64,000 nt of DNA, taken from assembly GCF_900111605.1 (NCBI RefSeq), contig NZ_FOIA01000014.1, positions 1-64,000 on the forward strand. Reading direction: 5' to 3'. The DNA is from Nitrosomonas marina. Its GTDB lineage: Bacteria; Pseudomonadota; Gammaproteobacteria; Burkholderiales; Nitrosomonadaceae. The stretch's first letter is position 1. Each line of letters opens with the position of its first letter. Shown one piece after another: positions 9,526-19,400 of this stretch. Made by a program: the position numbers and the translations under genes. Under the pieces are notes generated by a model. It ran no database searches, was not told where the DNA came from, and saw only the letters and a program-made list of their open reading frames with translations.

Positions 9526-11063
9526 CAAGTCACATCGTTATTTTTCCAGTTGTTTTACCGCTGCTTGCGGGAATATTATTGTTATTACTGCCGAGGCAGC
9601 ATCTGCCGTTAAGGCGCACAACCAGCCTGACATCGGTTTTTCTACAGCTTGCAACCGCTGGCTTTCTCCTTAATACAGTCAATAACGGTGAGATTCTGGC
9701 ATATGCCCTGGGTAACTGGTCGCCACCATTTGGTATTGTTTTGGTAGCAGACCGTCTAGCAGTCTGGATGCTCGTGGTTACTGCACTGGTTGCTGCAAGT
9801 GCATTGCTATACGCGCTGCGCGGCACTGACAATAGCGGTGCGCATTTTCATGCGCTGTTCCAGTTACAGCTATTTGGTTTGAATGGTGCGTTCTTAACTG
9901 GAGATTTGTTTAATCTATTTGTGTTTTTCGAGATTCTGCTGCTGGCATCCTACAGTCTGCTGCTGCATGGAGGCGGCCGGTTAAAAACCAAGGCCGGATT
10001 GCATTTTGTCGTTATCAATCTTGTCGGCTCAACACTCTTCCTGTTTGCTGTGGGCACGCTATATGGTTTGCTTGGTACTCTGAATATGGCCGATCTCGCA
10101 GTCAAGGTCACTCAGGCGCCTGCGGAAGATATTGCGCTTATTCATATAGCAGGCCTGCTGCTGTTTGCGGTATTTGCGCTCAAAGCAGCACTGTTACCGC
10201 TTTATTTGTGGCTGCCAGCCGCCTATGCTTATACCACGGCAACCGTGGCAGCATTGTTTGCCATCATGACCAAAGTAGGTGCATACAGTATATTACGTGT
10301 TTACACACTGATTTTTGGCGCACAGGCAGGTTCTGTATCCAATTTGATTGAATCATGGCTGCTACCTCTGGCTTTACTGACCTTAACAGTTGGCGTGCTT
10401 GGCACACTGGCCAGCACACGATTGCGTCAGCAGATAGCGTATCTCGTCATTGCTTCAATCGGAACGTTACTTGCAGCTTTTGGAATGAATACTGAAGCAG
10501 GCATTGCTGCAGGGTTGTTTTATTTGCCGCACTCAACATTTGCAGCCGCAGCTTTGTTTCTCCTTGCAGATTGTATTTCCAACCGACGCGATGTGATGGA
10601 AGACCAGTTTGAACCAGGGCCTGTCATTCAACAGCAGCGACTACTGGGCGCTCTGTTTTTTATATTTGCAGCATTGATTGCCGGTCTGCCGCCATTATCC
10701 GGTTTTATCGGTAAATTTTTAATTCTGAACGCCGCCATGTCTCACTCAGCCCTACCATGGATAATGGGCACTATATTAATTACCGGTCTTTTTACGTTGA
10801 TCGCGTTGGCACGTGGTGGCAGCATGATGTTTTACCGAGCACAGGCTCCTCATATCTGCCGTATTGATACCAGTAGCGATATGCCACGAAGCGGTATGTC
10901 AGTAACAGCTGAATTGACACCAGTTTTGTGTCTGCTTGTATTATGCATTGCCCTTGTAATCTGGGCAGGCACCATTACCGAATTTACTACAGGCACTGCC
11001 AGTCAGTTGTTACAACCTGAGCTGTATATCCAGTCAGTTTTAAATCTGGAGGTTAAACCGTAA
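9522..11063 (+). CDS. mrpD: Mrp antiporter subunit D
   Basis: This 513-residue polytopic membrane protein is homologous to complex-I ND4/ND2 subunits. Diagnostic segments are GDLFNLFVFFEILLLASYSLL, the LKAALLPLYLWLPAAYAYTTATVAALFAIMTKVGAYSI block (lysines in proton-path helices) and the C-terminal PPLSGFIGKFLIL. It starts with ATGA overlapping mrpC and ends with a 1-bp overlap into mrpE. It works with MrpA as one of the two large channel subunits. Confidence 0.96.
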   Translation: MTSHIVIFPVVLPLLAGILLLLLPRQHLPLRRTTSLTSVFLQLATAGFLLNTVNNGEILAYALGNWSPPFGIVLVADRLAVWMLVVTALVAASALLYALRGTDNSGAHFHALFQLQLFGLNGAFLTGDLFNLFVFFEILLLASYSLLLHGGGRLKTKAGLHFVVINLVGSTLFLFAVGTLYGLLGTLNMADLAVKVTQAPAEDIALIHIAGLLLFAVFALKAALLPLYLWLPAAYAYTTATVAALFAIMTKVGAYSILRVYTLIFGAQAGSVSNLIESWLLPLALLTLTVGVLGTLASTRLRQQIAYLVIASIGTLLAAFGMNTEAGIAAGLFYLPHSTFAAAALFLLADCISNRRDVMEDQFEPGPVIQQQRLLGALFFIFAALIAGLPPLSGFIGKFLILNAAMSHSALPWIMGTILITGLFTLIALARGGSMMFYRAQAPHICRIDTSSDMPRSGMSVTAELTPVLCLLVLCIALVIWAGTITEFTTGTASQLLQPELYIQSVLNLEVKP

Positions 11064-11554
11064 TGACCCGACTGCTACCGCACCCCGTTCTGACACCGGT
11101 ACTTGTCTTAATCTGGTTGTTACTCAACAACAGCATTAACACCGGACAAATATTGTTGGGCTTGATTTTCGGCTGGGCCATTCCGGTACTCACAATTCAT
11201 TTCTGGCCGGAAGCAGTATCCATCCGAAAACCACTTGTTTTGCTTCGATATATCACTGTACTGTTTCACGACATCATTATGGCGAATTTTACCGTAGCAA
11301 GACTGATACTTGGCAATCCTGATAAACTTCACCCTATTTTTATCAAAGTACCGTTGGATCTGACTTCCGATCTGGCCATCAGTCTACTGGCCAACAGTAT
11401 CACCTTAACGCCGGGCACGTTATCGGCGCGACTTTCAGATGATCAGAGTTATCTGCTAGTGCATGCACTCAATGAAACAGATCCGGACACACTGGTAGCG
11501 ACAATCAAACAACGGTATGAAAACCCGCTGAAGGAGATTTTTGAATCATGCTAG
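11063..11554 (+). CDS. mrpE: Mrp antiporter subunit E
   Basis: This 163-residue protein has an N-terminal pair of membrane segments and a cytoplasmic C-terminal part. LGLIFGWAIPVL, the FHDIIMANFTVARLILG segment, and NSITLTPGTLSARLSDDQSYLLVHAL are conserved in MrpE/MnhE. It overlaps mrpD by one base and mrpF by 7 bp. Confidence 0.95.
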   Translation: MTRLLPHPVLTPVLVLIWLLLNNSINTGQILLGLIFGWAIPVLTIHFWPEAVSIRKPLVLLRYITVLFHDIIMANFTVARLILGNPDKLHPIFIKVPLDLTSDLAISLLANSITLTPGTLSARLSDDQSYLLVHALNETDPDTLVATIKQRYENPLKEIFESC

Positions 11555-11817
11555 CGATTTCAATTCAGATAGCATTTGCATTGGTCACCGCCGCAGTCGC
11601 GATGAGTTTCTGGCGGCTGTTACGCGGTCCCGATGCACCCAACCGCATACTGGCGCTGGACACATTGTATATCAACACCATTGCAATACTCGTGTTGCTG
11701 GGTATTCACCTGGGCAGCGCGCTTTTTTTTGAAGCAGCGCTGCTGATCGCACTGATGGGTTTCATCGGTACCGTCGCTTTGTGCAAATACCTGTTGCGTG
11801 GTGATATTATCGAATAA
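11548..11817 (+). CDS. mrpF: Mrp antiporter subunit F
   Basis: This 89-residue, three-helix protein has the family pattern RLLRGPDAPNRILALDTLYIN, with the conserved R-G-P-x-x-x-x-R and D residues, then FIGTVALCKYLLRGDIIE. Its start overlaps the end of mrpE, and the stop is 3 bp before mrpG. Confidence 0.95.
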   Translation: MLAISIQIAFALVTAAVAMSFWRLLRGPDAPNRILALDTLYINTIAILVLLGIHLGSALFFEAALLIALMGFIGTVALCKYLLRGDIIE

Positions 11818-11820
11818 ATT

Positions 11821-12303
11821 ATGCTGGATTTTCTTCTGTCCATACTGGTGCTGACCGGCGCCAGTTTCGCATTCATCGGTTCTTTAGGCCTGATCAGGCT
11901 AAAAGACTTATATACCCGCCTGCACGGACCGACCAAGGCAACCACACTTGGCGTAGGCAGTCTGTTGATCGCCTCGGCGATTTATTTCAGCATCTATAGC
12001 GAACAGATCAGCCTTCACGAATTTCTAATTACTATTTTCCTGTTTATCACAGCACCAGTAAGTGCACATCTGCTGGCTAAAGCAGCCTTGCACCTGGGTC
12101 TGCCTTCACTGGCTGAAATACCGAAAGCGGAAGAAGCCGATCAGACAGAAATGACTGAAACGGTTCAAACCGGTGCAACAGAAGCATTTGAAAAAAATGA
12201 ACGCATTGGCAGTGATAATGCCAGCCCTGATGAAAAAGCAAGACCGGCAGAATCGAAATCGATCACCAAAACACCAAGAACACCCGATCAAACACAATCA
12301 TAG
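11821..12303 (+). CDS. mrpG: Mrp antiporter subunit G with a hydrophilic C-terminal tail
   Basis: Residues 1-100 form the three-helix MrpG/MnhG domain (LTGASFAFIGSLGLIRLKDLYTRLHGPTKATTLGVG, conserved R-L-x-D-x-Y-x-R-x-H). The remaining 55-60 residues are an acidic then basic, Thr/Glu/Lys-rich tail without predicted structure. Most family members that I know stop near residue 100-120, so the tail is unusual. It is the last gene of the operon. Confidence 0.93.
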   Translation: MLDFLLSILVLTGASFAFIGSLGLIRLKDLYTRLHGPTKATTLGVGSLLIASAIYFSIYSEQISLHEFLITIFLFITAPVSAHLLAKAALHLGLPSLAEIPKAEEADQTEMTETVQTGATEAFEKNERIGSDNASPDEKARPAESKSITKTPRTPDQTQS

Positions 12304-12410
12304 ACTGCATACAAATATTTATTGCTTTGGTTTTTCAGGCAGTTCGGCAATGCTGTCTGAAGCCATACATTAGCGGAAAAGCGTACGTTAACTGTCATAC
12401 GTGTCACACT

Positions 12411-12436
12411 AGCCGCAAAAAAAGTACCGGCTTTTT
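12411..12436 (+). terminator. Possible terminator of the mrp operon
   Basis: AGCCG (12411-12415) can pair with CGGCT (12428-12432), followed by TTTTAT. The stem is short and the loop is 12 nt, so this is only a candidate. Confidence 0.35.
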
Positions 12437-12455
12437 ATAATAATTCCACCAGACG

Positions 12456-12821
12456 CTATTCGTTTGCTTTATACACCTCGATACGGCTGATCAGACCGTC
12501 AGGCTCAAAGTAAATACATTCACGCCCCTGTCTTCTAACAGGTTCATCAGCCGCTGCATCTGTCGCTGTCATGAGAAAATCAAACTCGACGCCATCTGTT
12601 CCAATCGGTCGATAATTCGTCACTTCCCAGTGCACATCCGGATAACGCGCAAAAAAACTCAGCATCATTTCATGGATGGCAACACTGCCTTTGTATTCAC
12701 CAAAATACGCTGAGTGATATGTCGCCTCTCCCAGAAACATCGTTTCAATGCGTCTCAAGTCGTGTTTATTGGATAATTCAATATAATTCTTAGCCAGTTC
12801 GATATTTTTTTGAACATTCAT
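12456..12821 (-). CDS. SnoaL-like / NTF2-fold protein
   Basis: This 121-residue soluble protein has the pattern of the SnoaL/NTF2 fold. A helical N-terminus (NIELAKNYIELSNKHDLRRIETMFLGEATYHSAYFG) is followed by GSVAIHEMMLSFFARYPDVHWEV and beta strands ending in GLISRIEVYKANE. Members include small isomerases, polyketide cyclases and proteins with no known reaction. No specific substrate can be inferred. The gene lies 37 bp downstream of yaaA on the same strand and may be co-transcribed. Confidence 0.75.
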   Translation of the reverse strand: MNVQKNIELAKNYIELSNKHDLRRIETMFLGEATYHSAYFGEYKGSVAIHEMMLSFFARYPDVHWEVTNYRPIGTDGVEFDFLMTATDAAADEPVRRQGRECIYFEPDGLISRIEVYKANE

Positions 12822-12858
12822 TAACAGCTCCCAGTAACAAACCGATTAATTATATAAA

Positions 12859-13653
12859 TTAATTTTTTACAGCTCGGCCAGCAGATTCTTTGCGCATAAA
12901 TATCCATTCATGATCATTGCTCTCAGCTGCAGCAAATTGATAACCTGCCACATCGAATTGCTTGATATCCTCAGGCGTACTTAATTTATTCATAAAAATG
13001 AAGCGACTCATCAATCCACGGGCTTTTTTTGCAAAAAAACTGATGATTTTATATACCCCGTTTTTTTCATCCTTAAAAATCGGTGTAATCACTCTGGCAT
13101 TCAATTTATCCATTTTAAGCGACTTAAAATACTCTTGGGATGCAAGGTTGATCAATGTGTCTGCTCCCTGCTTTCGTAATTCCTGATTAATGGCGTCTGT
13201 CAGAATATCGCCCCAGAATTCATACAGATTGTCGCCGCGTTGATTTTTCAACTGCGTACCCATTTCAAGTCGGTACGGCTGGATGAGATCGAGCGGGCGG
13301 AGCATGCCGTACAAGCCAGACAGAATTCTTAAATGGTTCTGCGCAAATTCCACAGTCTGCGCATCCAGCGTTTCCGCATCCAGCCCAGTGTATACATCAC
13401 CTTTGAATGCATACATTGCCTGTTTGGCGTTATTCCGATTAAATGGGCGCTTCCATTCATAATAGCGATTGGAATTCAGCACAGCCAGCTTTGGGCTGAT
13501 AGACATCAGTCGACCAATTTCATCGGGTTCCATTGCCTGCAACTGAGTGACCAGCATCTCAGACTCATCAAGAAAATCCGGTAAGGTAAATTTCTCAGTG
13601 CGGGCAGGCGTTTCAAAATCAAGTGTTTTGGCGGGCGAAATAACGATAATCAT
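12859..13653 (-). CDS. yaaA: Peroxide-stress protein YaaA
   Basis: This 264-residue protein begins IIVISPAKTLDFETP, the hallmark of YaaA (DUF328). RYYEWKRPFNRNNAKQAMYAFKGDVYTGLDAETL, LRILSGLYGMLRPLDLIQPYRLEMGT, and INLASQEYFKSL also match. E. coli YaaA binds DNA and limits Fenton damage by lowering free iron under peroxide stress. The length is normal for the family. It is divergent from the adenylate cyclase gene across a 105-bp promoter region. Confidence 0.95.
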   Translation of the reverse strand: MIIVISPAKTLDFETPARTEKFTLPDFLDESEMLVTQLQAMEPDEIGRLMSISPKLAVLNSNRYYEWKRPFNRNNAKQAMYAFKGDVYTGLDAETLDAQTVEFAQNHLRILSGLYGMLRPLDLIQPYRLEMGTQLKNQRGDNLYEFWGDILTDAINQELRKQGADTLINLASQEYFKSLKMDKLNARVITPIFKDEKNGVYKIISFFAKKARGLMSRFIFMNKLSTPEDIKQFDVAGYQFAAAESNDHEWIFMRKESAGRAVKN

Positions 13654-13758
13654 GCATTTTTATCCTGAGAATATCTGAACGGGGTAACATAATTCCGGAC
13701 AAGTATACTAAAATCTTGCTTGGCCATTTTGCAAGTACGCAGTAAAACTACATTTATT

Positions 13759-16020
13759 ATGACAAAATATGCCAGACAGGCCTTCCTGGGCATCACGATC
13801 GGCCTGTTAGGCATGACTTTCTACCTGTCGCCACAAGGCTGGTACCTGGAAGAGAAATACGGTCTGGACTGGTTGTTTCAGTTGCGCGGAGCGTTGCCAG
13901 CACCCGACGATGTGATGATTATTACCATCGACAGCCAATCGGCCAACAAGCTGGGTTTAGCGCTTGCTCCGCCAGATTTCTGGCCATGGCCGCGTAACTT
14001 ACATGCCCAGCTGATTGACCGGCTTCATCAGTCAGGCGCACGTGTCATTGTGTTGGATCTTATTTTCCGCAAAGCTGGCGCAACACCAGAACACGATCTG
14101 CAACTGGCACAGGCGATTAAAAATGCTGGCAATGTCATTGTTGTAGAAAGGTTATTCACCAAAGAATACGATCTGGCAGACAGCCCCGACAATCCCTCTG
14201 GGTTTAAATTGATCGAGGAAAAAAGCATCCCGCTGCTGAAAGAGATCTCGGCAGCAGTATTGGCGCATGCCCCCTTTCCGCTACCAGATAAATTTCCCAT
14301 TCCCATCAATGCCTACTGGGCATTTAAACCAGGTATAGGCGACTCTCCAACAATTCCGACCGTGGTGTTACATGCCTATGCACATGAAGTTTATGATCAT
14401 TTGATCGCTCTATTGCGCAAGATACATCCGTTCAACACCGCACATTTTCAACAATACCAAGATCAGACCAACGATCTGGAATCAGCGATTCTTTTCTTGC
14501 GGCAATTATTCATCAATCACCCTGAAATCAAGCCCAAAATAATGTCTGAATTACGTCACAACACTACATTCAATACCCGGCAGAAACAATTGATTCAGGC
14601 ACTGGTCAATCTTTACGCCGGTCAGGAGGCATATTATTTAAATTTTTATGGGCCGCCACGCACGATCCAAACTATTCCTTATTATCAATTTTTGCAACCG
14701 GTAGCAAAAGAAAAAAAACAACCCGACGCATTGCTCGATCAGGTCCGCGGTAAAGCGGTTTTTGTAGGATTGTCTCAGTTAACACATGCTGAGTACGAAA
14801 TTACACGAGATGCATATGACACTGTTTTTACCGATTCGAAAGGTGTAAAAATAAGCGGCGTCGAGATTGCCGCCACAGCATTCGCCAATCTGCTTGAAAA
14901 CAGACCGGTCAGGCCTTTTCCCGATGCAGGCAGTCTCGTATTAATATTTGCCATGGGCTTGACACTTGGCTTTGTTTTTCCGGTGTTATCCAATCAAGCT
15001 CTGTCAGCAGCCAGTATCATCACGGCAGTCGCCTATACTGCTATTGCCTGGTTGATGTTTAAACAAGCCGGTATCTGGCTGCCGCTGATTATTCCACTAT
15101 TCATTATCATCCCCGGTGCAATTTTTGGTTCTGTCCTGCTCAATTACTTCACGGCCAGACAAGAACGCGATCAGCTTTTGGAATTGTTCGGCCAGTTTAC
15201 GCCTGATCGTGTAGTGGGTGATTTAACCAGGAATATCGATGCCAGTCTGAGCAAAGATCAACTCGTTTTTGGCGCCTGCATGTTCACCGATATACAAGGT
15301 TATACAACGCTGGCGGAAAAAATGGATGTCCGCGAACTAAGACGGCTGATAGACGACTATTTTCAGGTCCTGTCCCGTTCGGTGAGACAAAACAATGGTG
15401 TTGTCTCTGAAAAAATCGGCGATGCCATGCTGGCGATATGGGAAACCACCTCTGTTAGCAAAACACTTCGGGAAGAAGCTTGCGAAGCAGGTCTGGCTAT
15501 CGTCAACAATCTTGACAGCTTCAACCGGGAGAGTAACCATCCAGCATTGCCAACGCGTATTGGTATCCACTTTGGCAAACTGCTGGTCAGCAAGCTGGGA
15601 GCTATGGACAACTATATCTACCGCGTCATCGGCGATCTTGTCAACACAACCAGTCGTATCGAAAATGCCAACAAATTTCTGGGTACCCATTTACTGGTCA
15701 CCGGCGAAGTGATTGCCGGCATAGACCGTTTCTTGACACGTCCATTGGGCAGCTTTCAGCTTGCCGGCAGATTAAAACCAGTCTGTCTGTTTGAATTGAT
15801 TGATTATCAGCAAACTGCCAGTGACAAGCAACGGCTGTTATGCGCGCTGTTTTCAAATGCGCTTGATGCCTATAGCCAGCAGCATGAAAACGCGGTCCGG
15901 CAATGGACTGAAATTCTTGAACTATTCCCGGATGATGGTGCTACAAAATTCTATCTGCGTCTTTGCGCGCAATCGTCACCCGATCAATGGGAGCCTGTAA
16001 TAAAATTTACCAAAAAATAA
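13759..16020 (+). CDS. CHASE2-domain adenylate cyclase (class III)
   Basis: I choose the ATG at 13759 over an upstream TTG, giving 753 residues. After one N-terminal helix comes an extracytoplasmic CHASE2 sensor (about 30-385; DDVMIITIDSQSANKLG, WPWPRNLHAQLIDRL, ARVIVLDLIF). Then come three helices (about 392-470) and a class III cyclase domain (about 495-670). The domain keeps the metal aspartates (FTDIQGYTTL near 508), the purine-selecting lysine (EKIGD near 550) and the adenine/transition-state residues (GDLVNTTSR near 624), so it is predicted to make cAMP. CHASE2 ligands are unknown. It converges on the FecR-TPR-barrel gene. Confidence 0.93.
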   Translation: MTKYARQAFLGITIGLLGMTFYLSPQGWYLEEKYGLDWLFQLRGALPAPDDVMIITIDSQSANKLGLALAPPDFWPWPRNLHAQLIDRLHQSGARVIVLDLIFRKAGATPEHDLQLAQAIKNAGNVIVVERLFTKEYDLADSPDNPSGFKLIEEKSIPLLKEISAAVLAHAPFPLPDKFPIPINAYWAFKPGIGDSPTIPTVVLHAYAHEVYDHLIALLRKIHPFNTAHFQQYQDQTNDLESAILFLRQLFINHPEIKPKIMSELRHNTTFNTRQKQLIQALVNLYAGQEAYYLNFYGPPRTIQTIPYYQFLQPVAKEKKQPDALLDQVRGKAVFVGLSQLTHAEYEITRDAYDTVFTDSKGVKISGVEIAATAFANLLENRPVRPFPDAGSLVLIFAMGLTLGFVFPVLSNQALSAASIITAVAYTAIAWLMFKQAGIWLPLIIPLFIIIPGAIFGSVLLNYFTARQERDQLLELFGQFTPDRVVGDLTRNIDASLSKDQLVFGACMFTDIQGYTTLAEKMDVRELRRLIDDYFQVLSRSVRQNNGVVSEKIGDAMLAIWETTSVSKTLREEACEAGLAIVNNLDSFNRESNHPALPTRIGIHFGKLLVSKLGAMDNYIYRVIGDLVNTTSRIENANKFLGTHLLVTGEVIAGIDRFLTRPLGSFQLAGRLKPVCLFELIDYQQTASDKQRLLCALFSNALDAYSQQHENAVRQWTEILELFPDDGATKFYLRLCAQSSPDQWEPVIKFTKK

Positions 16021-16160
16021 TTCATATACTTCTGAAGCTGATGTGTAGATTATTTCAACTGTAACTCAGGAAACAAGATGTTATATGTAGTTTCTGCCTG
16101 GCATCATCCTTGAAAAAATACTATTCACAACAAATTCTCTTACAAGAGGAAGAGCAAGCA

Positions 16161-16400
16161 CTATCCCTGCTTAATCTGCCCTTCTTCCAGAATAAATTCA
16201 GGATGATTTTGTGCACCTAAATCCGGTGGCAATCGGAAAACACAGCATTTTGCATCAGACTGTCGTATAACCGCCTTATATGTGTTTCCCCCTAATGAGA
16301 CTTCACCATTACTATCACTGATTACTGTTTCACTGCCATTACTTCCTATTTCTATAATTTGACATTGGTTATTAATTTTTTTAACAGTATAAGCTGCCAT
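16161..16400 (-). CDS. Hypothetical 79-residue protein downstream of the FecR-TPR-barrel gene
   Basis: I do not recognise this family. The protein is soluble-looking, beta-rich and has no signal peptide. It has a Cys-Cys pair in DAKCCVFRLP and ends in EEGQIKQG. A strong ribosome site (GGGGGT) precedes the ATG at 16400, and only 13 bp separate it from the upstream gene on the same strand, so it is very probably a second gene of that operon. A partner or accessory role is inference. Confidence 0.6.
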   Translation of the reverse strand: MAAYTVKKINNQCQIIEIGSNGSETVISDSNGEVSLGGNTYKAVIRQSDAKCCVFRLPPDLGAQNHPEFILEEGQIKQG

Positions 16401-16413
16401 TGTTACCCCCTGA

Positions 16414-19400
16414 TTAATAGTTTAAAGTGAGTCTTGCAAAAAACGTTCTTTCCGGAATAAATCTTGGGCTGATTGCTTCAGCCTGTTCGAAATTAATATT
16501 TCTGTAATAAAAATGCTGATCTAGCAGATTTCTGGCTTCCAGGCTCAATATACCTATGCGTTTGGGTAACCTGAAACCAATAAATGCATCCATCAAGAAA
16601 AAAGAATCAATCCCGGAATTGGTAGATGCAGGGCTTCTTTTTTGCATGCTGATTATGTCTTGTTTTCGTGTTAGGTCTTGCCTGACAAAAGTACCTGTTA
16701 TACCTGAAAATAAACCGGAAGGATGAAAATATTTGACGCTTACCGGAGCAATCAGTCTGTGAATACGTACCGGTTCTCGGTCTAAAAATATTGTGTCATC
16801 TGTTTTGCGGCTAAATTGTTCATATTGGAATTCTCCTTTGATGGCCCAATATTTGTGCGGTGTCCAGTACAAATAAGCACGATACATGTTTTCATTTTGC
16901 TTCTGAGAAACCTCATCGTTCTCAAAATTTATCTTTGGAACACGCAATCTACGCTTAGAGGCTTCGAGTCCACTATATAGTGTGTGGCCCAGATAATAAT
17001 CCAATCCAACACCCATGCGCTCTGATCGTGTTCCGTTAAAATCATCAAAAAACTGATTAAATCCAGCCACCTGTGTCGGTTCAAGTGTTTGTTGCGCAAT
17101 CAGATGCGATTTGGTTGTCTTAAACCATGCGGCCCGTAATCGCAGATTATCAAATAAATTCCACTGCACGCCGACCTTGGGATTGGTCTTGTTTGTCCGT
17201 TTTCCGGATAATGTGCTTGTAAATGTGTCATAACTCAAACCAAGTGTTAAATTAACGTCGCGCAGGTAGTTGATGTTGGTATATGCGTATACATTCTCAC
17301 GGTCCATATGCCTGAAAGGCAGGTCTCTACGTTTGTTATCTGTTTTATCAATCCAGCTAAACCGATACATGCTTCCGCCAGCAACCGTATTGAAATATTC
17401 GTGACGTAATTGATGCTGTGTTTCAAACTGAAAACCTTCATTCTTCAGTGTGTCCATATTAACTTTTTCAAAACGGTCTATATATTTTCCAGAAACAATC
17501 AAACTTTGGTCTGGAGAAATTTCATACCTGGCACCCATACGTGCTATATCCTCTTGAATATTGCGCAGATAATTTTTTCTAAACTCATAGGCATCAAAGT
17601 CGAGCAAAAGATCTCCATGCTTGGTGTTACGCGTGCGTATTTCAGCCTGAACATTGAGTTTGGGCGTAAAGGCATGCTGAATAAACGCATTCAGTACATC
17701 GTGATTCTGATTGTTGTTGGGACGGAATCCATCGCTTTGATAGTGAAACTGCCCCAGACTGATCGAGGTCTTGTCGTAAAGTTGTGAATAGACAATTTCA
17801 TCTCCGAAGGTGCTCTTGCTGCCTGCAATAGTAGATGCAACGAATTGAGGACGGTTTCGTTCCATCAAGGGGGTGAATTCATTAAAGCCAATCGCAGCGG
17901 GTCCGGTATTAGTAATGATATTCAAATCGGCTATTGCTAAATGCGGCTGTACCGGGTTGGTGTTGATCGGTTGCAGCAGTTGTGCTTGCAGTAATTCGCT
18001 GACGCGTGCGATTTCATGACGCGGAATATTGACATAGATATCTGACAAAAATCGGTGCGCCGAATGATTCGAAGGATCAAGGCTTAAGGACTGTGCTGTC
18101 TGCATAATGGCGCGTTTCTCAAAACCCAGATTGTCGTAAATTCTTGACAAACTGGAGCCGCGCGCGGCCTCGTCCTGATCGAGTAGTAACCGTGAGCGGT
18201 AGATGGCGCGGTTGTCATTCAATTCGATGGATTTTTGGATAGCATGCAGCGCCTCGATCGGCTGATTCTGCGTTTGTTTCTGAATGGCGTCGTAAAACCA
18301 GGGTGTCGGATCATTCGGGTCGCGTTCTTTGGCCAGTTCAAACTGTGTTTCGGCCGTTGCGTAACGTTTTTCCTCAAAATAGGCTTTGCCAAGATAACTG
18401 CGGACCAAAGAACTACCCGGATCAAGACTGGCTGCAATTTCCAGTTCGATGCGTCCGGTTTCCAGCTCTCCTTCTCGGATCAGGGCCAGCCCCAGTCCAA
18501 GGCGTGGTACCGGGTCAGTTTGATCCAGATGAATAGCCCTGAAAAAAAAACATTTTGCTTTTTTCGTATTAATTTTGGATAAATACGCAAACCCCAGCAC
18601 GGATTGTGTACGGGCAATGGCGGGATTCAATCTGACAGCTTCGGTGGCCGTATCCAACGCCAAATCGAGTTCGTTCTCTGCCATCTGCAGCTCCGCCATT
18701 CGCGCCCAGATTAAAGCGTTTTGCGGATCAAGTTCGAGCGCCCTCCGCACACTTACAAGTGCTGCTTCAATATCAAAATATGCCTGCTGCACATAGGACA
18801 ACGCAAGCCTTGCAGTCGCCGAATCCTCAGCCAATGAAACCGCGTTATTTGCAAGTTCGAGCGCCAGTGATTTATCGTTTTGCGTCAGTGCGATGATTGC
18901 GCTCAATGCGTAAGCGTTGCTGTTGGCAGGATCAGATACACGTATCTGATCGATGATTGCTTTGGCTTCGGCAACACTGCCCAGTGCGAGCATACGCGTC
19001 GATTCGGCAATTTGAGCAGCGAAATCCTGATTATCGTCACTGTCCAGCCAGTATTCAATGATCGTCGGGTAATGCAGCGCCCACTGAACCGCATCAATCG
19101 GGTTAAGGATGATGTCCTTGCGCGGCGGCTGGTTATCGTATGCAATGACCTGCTCGTGTCCTTTAAGCAACACTTCACCATACATATTGGTCGCGGAAAC
19201 CCGGCCCTCAAATACAACAATCCGTGTTCGATGCTCGTCGACACGAACTAAAAATTCAGTGCCTTCGACACCCGCATTCATGAATGGCGTATGGACCTTA
19301 AACGGTTTTGGCGTGCGTGTCATGATATGGATCGCACCATTGATCAAGTCCATCAATGATGCAGATTTGTTGTTATTGGCCGCGGGAAATGTGATGGTGG

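Noticed and set aside
15337..15690. 117-codon frame antisense to the adenylate cyclase catalytic domain
   Set aside because: Shadow frame; the sense strand carries all class III cyclase motifs.
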